A stretch of 64,000 nucleotides of DNA from Cervus elaphus. Taxonomy: Eukaryota > Chordata > Mammalia > Artiodactyla > Cervidae. This document shows, piece by piece, positions 10,040-21,890 of this stretch. The stretch is from the NCBI RefSeq assembly GCF_910594005.1, contig NC_057825.1:52855037-52919036 (forward strand), in the 5' to 3' direction. Made by a program: the position numbers and the translations under genes. Every line of letters begins with the position of its first letter. Within the stretch, counting starts at the first letter, position 1. The notes beneath the pieces are model-generated. The model made no database searches. It saw nothing but the letters and a program-made list of their open reading frames with translations, and was not told where the DNA came from.

Positions 10040-10408
10040 GATGTTGTTTAGTAGTTAAGTCATATCTGACTCTTTGTGACCCCATGGGTTGCAGCTCTCC
10101 AGGCTCATCTATCCTCCACTATCTCCCAGAATTTGCTCAGATTCATGTCTTTTGAGTCTGTGTTGCTATCTAACCATCTCATCCTCTGCTTTCTTGTTCT
10201 TTTGTTGCCTTCAATCTTTCCCAGCATCAGTGTCTTTTCCAGTGAGTCAACTCATCACATCAGGTGGCCAAATATTGGGGCTTCAGTTTCAGCATCAGTC
10301 CTTCCAGTGAATGTTCAAGGTTGATTTCTGTTAGGATTGACTGGTTTGATTTCTGTGAATTCCAAGGGACTCTCAAGAGTCTTCTCCAGCACAACAATTC
10401 AAAAGAAT
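10040..10408 (-). mobile_element. BovB LINE 3' fragment
   Basis: This is about 370 bp of antisense 3' end. The terminus is 'gttgtttagtagttaag' rather than the 'ttcagttcag' tail of most copies, suggesting an older subfamily. It contains the antisense of the final coding part and stops near 'cacaacaattcaaaag'. Confidence 0.88.
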
Positions 10409-10548
10409 AAATTCTTCTGCTCTTTTTAAATTTTTGCAGTTATCCTGGCGATTTCAATATATGTTTTTAATAAATCAAAGTTTTGTATGTTAGGAGACAC
10501 TGAAACTCCTTTAAATATTCTATTTTAGTTGATAAAATAAAAGACTTA
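10409..10548 (-). mobile_element. Old L1 fragment, continuation
   Basis: AT-rich sequence around 'atcctggcgatttcaata' plausibly continues the antisense L1 interrupted at 10040. Support is weak and rests mainly on position. Confidence 0.4.
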
Positions 10549-10752
10549 GGGGCTTTACAGGTAGTGCAGTGATAAAGAATCTGCCTGCCAATGCAGGAGT
10601 CACAGATTTAATCCTTGAGTCAGGAGTAGGAAATAAAGTAGGAAACAGCAATACACTCTAGTATTCTCGACTGTAAAATTCCATGGACAAAGGAACCTTG
10701 CAGACTACAGTCCATGGAGTCCCAGAGAGTTGGACACTACCAAGCAGGCACA
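10549..10752 (+). mobile_element. Bov-tA SINE
   Basis: This complete but diverged copy has the head 'ggggctttacaggtagtg', linker 'tcaggagtaggaaataaag' and tail 'gagagttggacactaccaag'. Confidence 0.88.
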
Positions 10753-11017
10753 TGCATGCATGCACTCTTTCCTAGGGGTGTTGTGCAGAAAAGTCTCAGG
10801 ACATAGATTCAAAGGAACTTCCTATGCTGGCTACAGGTTGTGCTAGAAACATTTGCTGGTGTTACTTGGCCAATTTGGTATATCTCTATAGTGGAAGGGG
10901 TGTCTCAGTCCTGGCAGGATTGGAGGGTATTTCTTCTGGCCACTTCATGTTGGTAGGACTACAGTCTGTCCTTTTGTAGTTAATGCTGGGTTCACCTCTT
11001 TACCAGGTAATGATACA
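10753..11017. other. Unassigned spacer between two Bov-tA copies
   Basis: No gene or family is recognised. Wording such as 'ggtgtctcagtcctggcag' may belong to an old LINE, but I cannot place it. Confidence 0.4.
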
Positions 11018-11228
11018 GGGCTTCCGTTGTAGTTCAGTTGGTGAAATCCACCTGCAATGCAGGAGACCCAGGTTTGACTCCTGAGTCCGATTCTTGGGTC
11101 AGGAAGATCCCCTGGAGAAGGAAATTTCAACCCACTCCAGTATTATTGCCTGGAAAATCCCATGAACAGAGAATCCTGGGGCGCTACAGTCCATGGGATC
11201 TCAAGAGTCAGGCTTGGTGACTAAACTG
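11018..11228 (+). mobile_element. Bov-tA SINE with extended B-box region
   Basis: The head 'gggcttccgttgtagttc' is followed by 'gactcctgagtccgattc', so the 'tcctgggtc' segment appears twice. The same doubling occurs in the copy at 58480 and marks a Bov-tA subtype. The tail is shortened ('tctcaagagtcaggcttgg'). Confidence 0.88.
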
Positions 11229-12391
11229 CCACCACTGGGCTCACCTGTTGTCAGAACTTCCCTTCCATCCGGAAAAGAATGAGTCCTCCTGAGCTGTCCT
11301 CTGTTGAAGGTCCTGTTGTTGCTGGGTTGTTTCTCTACTCCTGGAGCTCCTAGTAAGTTTTACTTATTACTACCTTTCAGAGTTCTCCTTTGGTTGTGTT
11401 GTAAGATATCTAGGTTTTATAGTTATTGTCAGGAGTCACTTAGCTGTTCTATTGCAACACACACACACACAAAAATACTATCCAAGCTTAAAAAAAAAAA
11501 ATTAGGTAAAGTTAAAGAAAATCATGGGAGATTTTGTTTTGTTTGCTATGTATGTTTCTGTGCAACATTGAACTTGTTGGAACTTGTTGTCTGCTTTTAA
11601 GATACTATTTCCTATTCCTGAAAGTGACAAAGCAAGCTGGAATAATTATATTCTAATGAGAAAGAATGCAAAGGACACAAAATATGAGTTTCTGAACAAC
11701 TGACAAAGTAACCAATATGTAACCTGAAGATAAAACTGTTCTGGATAATTATTTCTATTCTCATACATATATATCATGATATCTCATGGCAAGGTTTGTA
11801 TTTATCTTTCTTAATTATCAGAATGCTTTCTAAAATTCTCGGCTCTTTGTAAATATGAACTACATTTACATCTGTCTCTGTTAGTAATGACCGATCTATT
11901 AGAAACCCTGGGCTACTTTATATGTTTTATTGTTTTTTAGTCTCTCACTGTCTTAACATTTTGTTGAAAACTGAAATATCAACCCTAATTTTAACCCATG
12001 GTTTAGTATCTACTTGAGGATAATATCATATCTGACAATGTCTTGTACAGTACTTACAGTATATAATACCAGAGTACTCATGTTATTATCTAAGGTCATA
12101 GACTTTTAAAATTCCAAGTGCTAAAAAACATGTTCCTCCAGTGCAAGTCTTTTTATGGGAAAATGCACTTAAAAATAATTCCCATTTAAGATTATTATCC
12201 AATTTGTGTTATATCTGTAGAGAGGTGAGGAAGCAGGATTTTTATACCCTTCAAACATTTAAAAGGTTCAAGACATAACTTCAAAGCATTTATACATCAC
12301 TAATCTATGAAAAGATAGACTTCTATGTTACCCTGAACAGTGACTCATAAACACATCTCTTCCTTTTTTCATAGCAAATTGATTGTTTTGT
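11229..12391. other. Unassigned AT-rich stretch
   Basis: No transposon or gene could be named. A 98-codon plus frame at 11304-11600 crosses an (AC)n run and an A run and has no visible domain. Confidence 0.5.
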
Positions 12392-12455
12392 TATATATAT
12401 ATATATATATATGTATATGTATATGCATGTATATGTGTATATATATACATATAAA
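12389..12455. repeat. (TA)n/(TATG)n microsatellite
   Basis: A TA run of about 22 bp is followed by TATG, TGCATG and TATA units. An 87-codon frame translates it as Tyr/Ile/Cys low-complexity sequence. Confidence 0.88.
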
Positions 12456-13379
12456 ATGGCTGAATGAATATTTGATTTTTATTTACAAATATAGAAGGAG
12501 AAACTTAAGTAGCAGAAACAGGAAATCAGCAATAGAAAAATTAAAGCAAAAATATATCCAAAAAAACAATAAATTCACCCATGGAAACTTTCATTTGGCT
12601 TAGAGACATTTCATTATGAGACATATGAAATTCCTGAATATCACATCTGACCTCTTCACCTCAAGAGAAGACATAGCAAGTAACTAAATAAAACCAATTT
12701 GTTGAGAGCTGAAAGTAGGAAGGACAAACAGGAGAGGTTACAACACATAAGGGCCTCCGGTCCTGCTTTTCAGTATGACAAAGATCCTACCCAGTGAACT
12801 GCCTCACAAACACAACAATAAAAGCTAGACTCCATATAAAAAAGAATGATCTGAATGAATTAGGAGAGGGAAATGGAGCACACAAATCGGGTCAGAAGTT
12901 GAAATTCTTGGAAAATGGTCGATAGGCAGATATAGAAGTAAATTCCAAAAAGTAATTTTTTTTCAGGTTTTATCCTATGTCTCAGTGAAGTCACATCCAA
13001 CATAGCATAGGTCAGAGCACTGTGGAGATAACTCAGACATCGTGGCAAAAATATCAGTCCTTCTGATCTGGAAAAACAGAAAAGTTAAGCCAGCTAGGGG
13101 TTGACACTGCAGTGAGATGGGGATTACAAAATTTCTTCTATGGTTTGACTGACATCATTACTACATGTACAGAATAGTCAAAATAGTTCAGCCAAATATA
13201 AAAGATCTGGACTTAGACTGAAGCTGTCATCGAATAAACAAGAGTTCAGATGTTCAAATTCTGTCATGAAAATTACATGTTAAAGAAAGAAAAAAAAAAA
13301 AAAAAGAAACCTCAAAGAAGAAAAGCATATTTAAATCCAGAATCTCCTATTTCCCAAGATACAAACAAAAATTATCTGA
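12456..13379. other. Unassigned, possibly 5' part of an old LINE
   Basis: Sense A-rich composition and its position upstream of a clear L1/HAL1 ORF1-like block suggest it belongs to that old element. I cannot match it phrase by phrase. Confidence 0.35.
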
Positions 13380-14259
13380 CATAGAAGAATTAAAATAATG
13401 TAATGCATTTTCAAGACAGAAAATGTCAGTTAGTATCATCCCCATGATTAACCAAGAACTGATGGCGTGTTAAAGCAGCAATTATAACAATCCTCAATGA
13501 TGTAATATTATACAAAATATGTTTTCAAAATGGATAAAAATTTAAGCTGTGAAACATAGACCATAAAACAAATCAAAAGGGAATGAAATTATTTTAAATC
13601 TATGATTTAAAAATTCATGAGTGTAAATAAAAACAGTTGGAGATGACAAATGAAAGAGTTAGTTATTAATAACTTGAAGATACATAAACAGAATTTATAC
13701 AAGATGAATAAATAGAGAAAGCAGATGAGGTAAAAATTATTGAGTCTTTAAAACCTTTAGATGATATCAAGCAGTCCAATAAAGATAAAACTGAAATATT
13801 AAAAAAAGAAGAGGAGAGAGAAGACAGGGTAGAAACAGTATAGTAGAAATAATGGCAAAACATTTCCTAATTGTGAAATAGACCAGAAGTTTCAGATATA
13901 TGATATAAAATGAAAAATAAACAGAATGAATTCAAAGAAACTCATGCTGCATTATACTATAATCAGTGAGGAAAGCCAAGATAAAAAACGTTTTTTTTTT
14001 CTAGGAATAAGTGAAAACAATATATTACTTAGAGAAATTTACAAATTTAAATCCTTAAACTAGAAAAGAGAAAATTCTCAATTTACCTACCTATGTTTAT
14101 TTTATTTTTTTAAATAAGCAAATTAAAACCAAAACAATGGAATGAAGGTATATAACAGAAAATAACAAAATTAATACAATAGAAAATAGAAAATCATAGA
14201 TAAAATCAAAGAAAATGGGAAAAGTAAACTATAGAACCAACAAAGCCAAAAGCTATTTC
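13380..14259 (+). mobile_element. Old L1/HAL1 ORF1-like remnant
   Basis: A-rich sense sequence contains 'gaaataatggcaaaacat', 'agtttcagatatatgata' and 'gaattcaaagaaactcat'. In order these resemble the C-terminal half of L1-type ORF1 (RNA-binding protein). All frames are closed by stops, so it is a fossil. It precedes an ORF2-like block in the same orientation. Confidence 0.55.
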
Positions 14260-15350
14260 TTAATGAATTTCATAGAAACATCAATAAAATTGACATCTTA
14301 CTGAGAAAGAAAAACAGAAAGATGGTATATATATATATAAGCACTAAATAATATATAATGTATATATATTAATATCATTAAATAATATATATATTCAAGA
14401 ATTAAATGATAATTCAAGAATATTCTGTGTGACTGTATTGCAATAAATGTGACAATATATTACATATAAACTGCAAAATTTCCCTGGTAGTCATAAATTA
14501 TCCAAATTAACCCTGAATAAATAGAAAACTTGAATTTTCTTTATCAATGAAATAATTTGACTTCTTAATTTCAAAGATATTCATAAAGACTTTGTTAGCA
14601 TTAAGGGATTTGAAAGATGAATTTTGTCAAATATTTAAGTAAAAAACAACACGCATACTGCTCAAATTCTTTCAGGAAATTGAGAAGGAATATTTATCAC
14701 CTTATTTTATGGGGACAATGTTCCTTTAATAAAATCAAAGACATCACAAGAAACAGAATTAGCAATAAATATAGATACAAAATTTCTTAACAATATATTG
14801 ATATACAAGTTCAATAATATATAAAACATATAATACTTTATGGCCATGTGCTTTTTATTCTGGGAATGCAAGATTAATTTAATGTAAAATTAATCAATGT
14901 AGTCACAATAATAATATATAGAAAAAGTCTTGATTATTTCAGTACATTTGAAAAATATTTGATAAGATTCAACAATTTTCATGGCAAGAAATCTCAGGAA
15001 ACTAGGAATGGAAGAAAGTTTCTTCAAGCTGATAAGAAATTCTACAACAATGTACAATATTATTGATTGCAAATCAATTATAAATGTGTCAATTCTTTCT
15101 ACCTATGGTCATGGATAAGACAAGGATGGATATTCTCCTCAGTTTTATTTGACAATGTACTAGAGAACATATCAAGTGTATTGAGGTGAGAAAAATAAAT
15201 TAAATATATAAATATTGAAAAGGAACAAAAAAATTCTGTTTTTATTTGCAGATAATATATATAGACTGGCAAAGAAACTAGGAAGAAGAGGATGAAAAGA
15301 TAAGCAAGAACTGGATACAAAAGATATTTATATGAAAAGAAGGGAATTTA
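14260..15350 (+). mobile_element. Old L1 ORF2 (reverse transcriptase region) remnant
   Basis: The order of 'cttttattctgggaatgcaa', 'ttgataagattcaac', 'ggataagacaaggatgg' and 'ttatttgcagataatatat' follows the L1 RT domain. The last phrase decodes as LFADN, so the catalytic Asp-Asp has become Asp-Asn. A TA microsatellite lies at 14326-14395. Many frameshifts and stops show that it is very old. Confidence 0.7.
14326..14396. repeat. (TA)n-rich repeat within old L1
   Basis: TATATA runs alternate with 'aataatatata' units. This is probable microsatellite growth inside the decayed L1. Confidence 0.7.
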
Positions 15351-16084
15351 GAATTTATAAGGCAGATTTTGAAGACACATTGAATAGTGTTAAATCAGGT
15401 TCGAAGATAAATAGCTAGATATTGCTGAAATTTTACTCTTTTTGTCAGTTGCAAGAGAGATTGAAGATATATGACAAGAGGTTTGAGGATACTTAGATTA
15501 TTATAGTACTCTACTGATCTTGCTATATTTTATGTACTAAAAATCAACAATAACATTATCCTTAATTTACCATTTAAAATTTATGTTTATATAATTTAAT
15601 CTTCATTTTAGAAATGAAAGAACACAGATACAATTCATTAATTTATTTACTTATTAATTTATTCCCTCAGTTTTTAAAAATGTATACGTTATGTTTTTTC
15701 ATAAGGTAATTTCAGACATACACATCAAAAAATCATTCATATTGAATTATGGTTATGTTTTTATTTCTAGATTCACATTAATAAAAAATGTGCTGTCTGC
15801 ACCTTAGAAATATGGGAACTATATTGATTGCAAGATGTTATTTTAAGAAAAACATTATTGACATTACTTTCCATACTAACTTTATGTTTTGTGGAACTTG
15901 GGTAGCAAGAGAAATGCTTTTAAATGTACATAGACACTTGCTGCTCTCTGATGGTAGCTGGAATATGATGTAGTAGAAAAGGCACAAGCCAACTTAAAGT
16001 AGAGATTGGAGTGACTTTGCCAATGATGAGACAATGAATAACCTCAGAATGCAATGTTTTTTCTTCCATTAAACTGGGAGACTG
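15351..16084. other. Unassigned AT-rich stretch
   Basis: No gene or named repeat is seen. Three TTTATT/TTAATT-type units near 15640-15660 are the only regularity. Confidence 0.45.
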
Positions 16085-16203
16085 TAACTTTTCTGTTGGT
16101 CCAGTGGTTAAAACTTTGCTTTCAATGCAACAGGGCACGGGTTGGATCCCTGGTCGGGGAAGAAAGATGTCACGTATGCTACTCAGTGCAATCAATAAAT
16201 AAA
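16085..16203 (+). mobile_element. CHR-type SINE
   Basis: The head 'ttctgttggtccagtggtta' is followed by B-box-like 'gggttggatccctggtcgg' and a 'caataaataaataag' tail. The short body lacks the BovB-like module of Bov-tA. Confidence 0.78.
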
Positions 16204-16543
16204 TAAGTGAATGAATTTAATTACTACAAAAAAGCAAAAACTGGGATACTGAGTTAGCTGATTGCTGCATTTCTCTCAGTGTTGAATATTCTCCAGTTTA
16301 TCATGACATCATTATCTCTAGCTTTCTTCTTCTTTCTTTCTATCTAATCTATCTTTCTTATTTTCAGGGTTAAAGCAAGTCTCTCAAGATTGGCCCTGTG
16401 CATTTCTTGCTTATCCAGGTGCATACTAAATCAATATCCTTCACTTTGTACTTATAAAATTAAGGAGTGATGATGTTAAGCAAAATAGTGCTGCCTTTAT
16501 TACAATGCAAAATAATAAGTATTTCTACTGACTTTTGGGTAGC
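16204..16543. other. Unassigned spacer
   Basis: No gene or family is recognised. It includes a CTTT/CTAT-rich stretch near 16325-16360. Confidence 0.45.
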
Positions 16544-16650
16544 AACAGCTACCCACTCCAGTATCTTGCCTGGAGAATTCCATGGACAGAGGAGTCTGGT
16601 GGGGTCCTCCACAGGATTGCAGAGAGTTGGACATGCCTGAGCGACTAACA
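16544..16650 (+). mobile_element. Bov-tA/Bov-A 3' fragment
   Basis: Only the body and BovB-like end are present ('acccactccagtatcttgcc' to 'catgcctgagcgactaac'). The tRNA-like head is missing. It abuts an old L1 3' end in the same orientation. Confidence 0.85.
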
Positions 16651-16651
16651 T

Positions 16652-17170
16652 TTTCAAGGAAACTGAAAATATATTCACAAATAAAACTGGCATACATATT
16701 CACAGAAGCATTATTCATAATAGCCAAAAAGTAGAAACAATCTAAATGTCTATTAACTACTGAATGGATAAGTGAAAAGTGGTATATCCATACAAAAGAA
16801 TTTTATTCTGCCAAAAAAGAAGTGAAGTACAAATACATGCTACTCATGGACAAACCTTGAATACATTATGCTCAGTGAAAAAGTCAGTTACAAAAGTCCA
16901 CATATTTTGATTCCATTTTATATGAGATGTGCAGGATAAGTAGAGACACAAAGCAATTCAGTAGTTTTCAAGGTCTGGAGGAGTAACTGCTAACAGGTAA
17001 AAGAGTTTCTCTTTGGAATGATGAACATATTTTAAAATTAATTATAGTGATAGCTGAACAACTTTGTGAATATACTAAAAACCACTGAATTGTACATTTT
17101 AAAAGGAATTTTTATGGTTTTAATTTTATGCTAAGGTAAATTATACCTTTAAAAAAGACTAAGAAATAAA
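16652..17170 (+). mobile_element. Old L1 3' end (ORF2 terminus and 3' UTR)
   Basis: The ordered phrases 'cattattcataatagccaaa', 'atggataagtgaaaagtgg', 'catgctactcatggacaaac' and 'actaaaaaccactgaattgt' are typical of sense L1M 3' ends. It has decayed, with no frame. Confidence 0.8.
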
Positions 17171-18717
17171 GCATTGTATATGACTCAATATTAGTGAAAA
17201 AACATATATGCATAGAATAACGATTGAAAGGAAATTTTTTAGAAAAGTATTTCTATTAATATTAGCAAGCAGTTTAACCACATGGTATAATTGTTTCTAA
17301 CTGTAGATAAGACAAGTCTTGGGGATCATGAATTTTTAATGGGATTTGAGTTTTAAAGACACTGGAAAAAAAATAGACCTTAGAATTGTTGAGTAATGTT
17401 GACTATACATTAAATTCTGATATGCATCAGAAGGATAATATATCTGTATGAATTCCATTTCTATTTATCATTATTTGTATCCTACCTCATTAACTTTTAA
17501 TGAATTTGACTTTTATTTGCCATCCAAATATAGGAAAGTCTAATTTTTTTTTCTACAATGTCTAATACTTTTGAAGAAACAAAGAGTATTTTCTCTTGGT
17601 ATGCAATTTATATTTACAGCTGGATTTCATTTCTTGAATCTCTTACAGCTGAAAATAGAAAGAAAGCTATAAAATTCTTGGTTACAAAGTCCTTTTTAGA
17701 ATTTGCTATGAAACCATCATATTCTCATTGCAAGAACAGAACATTTTCTCCATGAGAACCCAGGAGATCATGTCCTGACATAAATTTCCTGATGCCCCAA
17801 AGAAAGACTAGAACAATGTGTTTGAAAATGTCATAAGCTGAAGGAATTATTCTTGGCTATCATGCAGTCAGGCAATATGAAATTTTAGAGAGGAATATAT
17901 TTAGGGCAGGTGTCTATTTCATTGATTCTTATCCTATACTAGAGAGTGGATTTGTGATAATAGACATGCTTGAAAATCTGCCTCAACATGACTTGTGGAC
18001 AGTGAGAAGCCTTATTCAAATAGAAGATCATCATGGCATGGGGTCTGACCTACAGAAATAAGCAAAGGTTAAGTGGAAAAATCATATTTATATCTCTTTT
18101 TTATTTAAGGAAAAGCCACATGCAAAAGTTATTTCCAAGGGCCTGGGCTTGATCCCCATATGAAGAAGGTAACTATCACCTGTAGAATGACCTCTTACAA
18201 CTCACACCTATCAGTATGACTCTAGGTTTTATACTTTGGTGATCTTTGCTGCTAAGAGTTGGGGAAATCTAGATTTTTTTTTTCAATTATTTCATCTTGA
18301 ATTACAATTTTCAATAACTTTCAATTATTTCATCTTGAATTACACTGAGAAGCATTTATCTGTTGAGGTATGCCCTATGCTGACTACAAAGCTATTTAAC
18401 CATGGATACTTAGGAACTGACCAGGATTTTCCTCAGATATCACTGAACTGCTCACAAAACTTTCTGTATCCAATGTTCAAGATTAAACTTCTATTTCTAG
18501 CTAGATGTCTTCACACTGTGGTCCAGAGTCTGAATGATTCCACATAGAGCTATCAGGAGACATCAAGAGAAGTGAAGGGCAGAGTAATAAGATTCTACTC
18601 CATTGAAGCAAAGCAATCCCCTCATTTTTATCTGTTCTACCTATAAGAATTATTGATTAAAATTCAAGAAAGGATTAATTGTGGAAAACTAGACAATGAT
18701 GGTTGTAACTTGATCAT
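17171..18717. other. Unassigned AT-rich stretch
   Basis: No repeat family is recognised apart from a 26-bp direct duplication near 18281. Plus frames at 17558-17755 and 18236-18547 have no recognisable domain, no nearby splice context and normal AT-rich composition. Confidence 0.45.
18281..18344 (+). repeat. 26-bp direct duplication
   Basis: The unit beginning 'tttcaattatttcatcttg' and ending in 'aattaca' occurs at 18281-18306 and again, identical, at 18319-18344. The copies are 12 bp apart. Identity implies a recent local duplication. Confidence 0.9.
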
Positions 18718-18930
18718 GTCTAGGTGATGTTAGTGGTAAAGAGCCTGCCTGCCAGTGCAGGAGACGTGAGAGACAAGTTCAGTCCCTGCGTGGGGAAGAT
18801 TCCCTGGAGGAACGAACGGCAACCCTCTCTAGTATTCTTGCCTGGAGAATCCCATGGACAGAGGAGCCTGGGGGGGCTAAAGTCCATAGAGTCGCAGAGT
18901 TGGACATGACTGAGGCGACTTAGCAGGCAC
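18718..18930 (+). mobile_element. Bov-tA SINE
   Basis: The head 'taggtgatgttagtggtaaa' and linker 'ggggaagattccctggagg' are followed by a BovB-like tail ending 'actgaggcgacttagc'. The copy is full length with a degraded first ten bases. Confidence 0.9.
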
Positions 18931-19794
18931 AATGCTATAAAAGGCCTCAACTTTGTTCAATTGCATTCTCTCTTTCCTTAGAATATGGTTGTGACTTGTT
19001 TATTACTTAATGCAAGTAATCAACATTCTAGACTTTGGACTATGAAAAGACCTGTGAAAACTGAGGGGGGCAAGTTTCTGATTTGGTGAGTTTCTCACTC
19101 TGCCTAATTGTCAGAGACCTCAATCCTTCTTTGAAACCCAGTCACTTGTTCCTCCAATTGAGTCACATAAATCGCCTACAGGAGAGAGCAGAAAAGACCT
19201 CCTCCACTCCGTATCAACAGGGATTAAAGAGATTCAAGTCATTTGTTTTCTCACTCAAATGAAGTAATAGAATCAATGGAGATTAGTGGCAATTGAATCA
19301 TAGTGTTCAGAGGTGATAAAGAAAAAATAATTTTCTCACATCCATGTTAAAAATAAGCATACTTCTCTGTCTACAAATAGACAGTGGTGTTACTGGCAGA
19401 GTATATTTGAGAGGATTTAGGTATTTGGATTTTGATGACAGCGTGGCAGCCTCAGAGTGACTCTGCATAAATAGCCATCCCACTGACATCTTAGAACGTC
19501 CCTACAGACAATGACTTCCTCCTGAATGGGCCTCCCGTGCTCTCTGGGCACTGACCCATTTCTCTGTGCATTGCCCTTCCTCCTTTCAGAGAAGCAGTGC
19601 ATGCATACTAAGTAGAATGCAGAGTATTTGCACGGTCAGCATTATTTTAGCACTTTATAGTATCACCCTTTTTTTTTTTTCAAATATTCACTTATTTTGG
19701 TAGCATCAACTTTAAACTCCAAAAGGAAGTTTGAAGTTAAAGGACCTATGATTACATGCCATGACCAATGGGATCCTCTCTTCTCTTTTTATTT
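18931..19794. other. Unassigned stretch
   Basis: No repeat or gene could be identified. Minus frames at 19307-19489 and 19417-19602 overlap each other and lack any family signature. Confidence 0.45.
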
Positions 19795-20150
19795 TTACTT
19801 TTTAAATTGAATTGTAGTTGATTAAAAAAATATTGTGACATTTTCAGGAGTAAAGCAAAACAATTCAGGTACACACACACATGTACATGTACATATGCAC
19901 AAATACACATGTAAATGTGTAGATGTGTATGTGTTTGTGTATATATATGTATATTTTTTCATATTCTTTTTCATTATAGATTTTACAAGGTATTAAATAT
20001 AGTACTTTGTACTATACAGCAGTACTTGTTCACCAACTTTATATATAGTAGTGTGTATCTGTTAATCCCAAATTCTTAATTTATCCCTTTTCCCCTTCCC
20101 CCTTTGGCAGCCGTAAGTTTGTTCTCTAAGTTGTGAGTCTGTATTTGTTT
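19795..20150 (-). mobile_element. Old L1 3' UTR, antisense, left of a nested L1
   Basis: Text such as 'gaattgtagttgattaaa', 'gtactttgtactatacagc' and 'gtttgttctctaagttgtg' follows an antisense L1 3' UTR of older type. It continues to the right of a younger L1 at 21096. Confidence 0.75.
19869..19957. repeat. (AC)n/(TG)n/(TA)n-rich microsatellite
   Basis: An 'acacacacaca' block grades into 'atgtacatgtaca', 'gtgtatgtg' and 'tatatatg' units inside the L1 3' UTR. Confidence 0.75.
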
Positions 20151-20162
20151 TGTAAATAAGTT

Positions 20163-21084
20163 TTTTTTTTGTTTGTTTGTTTGTTTTTTTTTTTTCCAGT
20201 GGGTTTTGTCATACATTGATATGAATCAGCCATGGATTTACACCTATTCCCAATCCCGATCCCCCCTCCCACCTCTCTCTCCACCCGACTCCTCCGGGTC
20301 TTCCCAGTGCACCAGGCCCGAGCACCTGTCCCATGCATCCCACCTGGGCTGGTGATCTGTTTCACCATAGATAGTATACATGCTGTTCTTTTGAAATATC
20401 CCACCCTCACATTCTCCCACAAAGTTCAAAAGTCTGTTCTGTATTTCTGTGTCTCTTCCTCTGTTTTGCATATAGGGTTATCGTTATTACCTTTCTAAAT
20501 TCCATATATATGTGTTAGTATGCTGTAATGTTCTTTATCTTTCTGGCTTACTTCACTCTGTATAATGGGCTCCAGCTTCATCCATCTCATTAGGACTGGT
20601 TCAAATGAATTCTTTTTAATGGCTGAGTAATATTCCATGGTGTATATGTACCACAGCTTCCTTATCCATTCATCTGCTGATGGGCATCTAGGTTGCTTCC
20701 ATGTCCTGGCTATTATAAACAGTGCTGCGATGAACATTGGGGTGCACGTGTCTCTTTCAGATCTGGTTTCCTCAGTGTGTATGCCCAGAAGTGGGATTGC
20801 TGGGTCATATGGCAGTTCTATTTCCAGTTTTTTAAGAAATCTCCACACTGTTTTCCATAGCGACTGTACTAGTTTGCATTCCCACCAACAGTGTAAGAGG
20901 GTTCCCTTTTCTCCACACCCTCTCCAGCATTTATTGCTTGTAGACTTTTGGATAGCAGCCATCCTGACTGGCGTGTAATGGTACCTCATTGTGGTTTTGA
21001 TTTGCATTTCTCTAATAATGAGTGATGTTGAGCATCTTTTCATGTGTTTGTTAGCCATCTGTATGTCTTCTTTGGAGAAATGTC
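20163..21084 (-). mobile_element. Young 5'-truncated L1 nested in an older L1
   Basis: The element begins with an antisense poly-A tail (T and GTTT run at 20161-20198), then 3' UTR, then the ORF2 C-terminus, and is cut off near 21084. Flanks 'tgtaaataagtt' (20151-20162) and 'tgtaaatagtt' (21085-21095) form a TSD with one indel. The surrounding old L1 is continuous when this 920-bp insert is removed. The ORF2 frame inside is still open. Confidence 0.92.
20495..21058 (-). pseudogene. L1 ORF2 C-terminal fragment (open)
   Basis: An uninterrupted 187-codon frame encodes the last part of L1 ORF2p, downstream of the RT domain. Visible features are the cysteine-rich stretch 'KCWRGCGEKGTLLHCWWECK' (residues about 43-62) and 'KLWYIYTMEYYSAIKKN', both hallmark L1 C-terminal segments. 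It ends at a natural-looking stop followed by 3' UTR. Endonuclease and RT are absent through 5' truncation, so the fragment has no activity. The lack of internal stops marks it as much younger than the flanking L1. Confidence 0.9.
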
Positions 21085-21095
21085 TGTAAATAGTT

Positions 21096-21890
21096 AATTT
21101 GTGTAATTTCTTTCAGAATCCACATGTAAGTGATATTATATTTATCTTTCTCTGATACCATATAAGTGATATCATAATATATTTAAGATACCTGTTTGAC
21201 TTATTTCACCTAATATGATAATCTCTAACTCCATCCATATTGCTACAAATGGCATTATTTCATTATCATTTATGGCTGAATAATATTCAGTATGTACTGT
21301 GAATATATATATACACATATATATATATATATATATGTAGAGAGAGAGGGATCAAAACTTCTTTATCCAATCATCTGGACATTTAGGTTACTTCCATGTC
21401 TTGGCTATTGTCAGTAGTGCTACTATAAACATTGGAGTACCTGTATCTTTTCAAATTAGAGTTTTTGTCTTTCCCAGGCATTGTTGGATCTTAAGGTAAC
21501 TCAATTTTAGTTTCTTAAGCAACCCACACTATTCCCAATAGTACAGGTTTGTTCCCCTTTCTCCACACACTCTGTAGCATTTAATATTGTAGACTTTTCA
21601 ATAATGGCCATTCTGAAGGTGTGAGGTGTATGTCATTGTAGCTTTGGTTTGTATTCCTCTAATAATTAGGGATGTTGAGCATCTTTTTGTGTGCCTGTTG
21701 GCTGTCTGTATGTCTTCTTTGGAGGAATGTCTAGTTAGGCCTTCTACAGACTTTGTGATTAGGTTTTTGTTTTTTTGTTGTTGTTGCTTTTTATTATATA
21801 TTGAAATATATGAACTGTTTGTGTATTTTGGAAATTAAGACTCTGTCCTTTCTTCTTAAATGTAGTCTGGTAGTATTTTAAGTAAATTCT
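21096..21890 (-). mobile_element. Old L1 ORF2 3' region, right of the nested L1
   Basis: Antisense phrases 'tcattatcatttatggctga', 'gctactataaacattggag' and 'ctctgtagcatttaatattg' follow the same order as in the young L1 next door but heavily mutated. It therefore covers the same ORF2 C-terminal stretch twice in this window, from two ages of L1. Confidence 0.82.
21305..21349. repeat. (TA)n/(GA)n microsatellite
   Basis: TATATA runs are followed by 'gtagagagagaggga'. It sits at the place where L1 usually has an AT-rich step. Confidence 0.85.
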
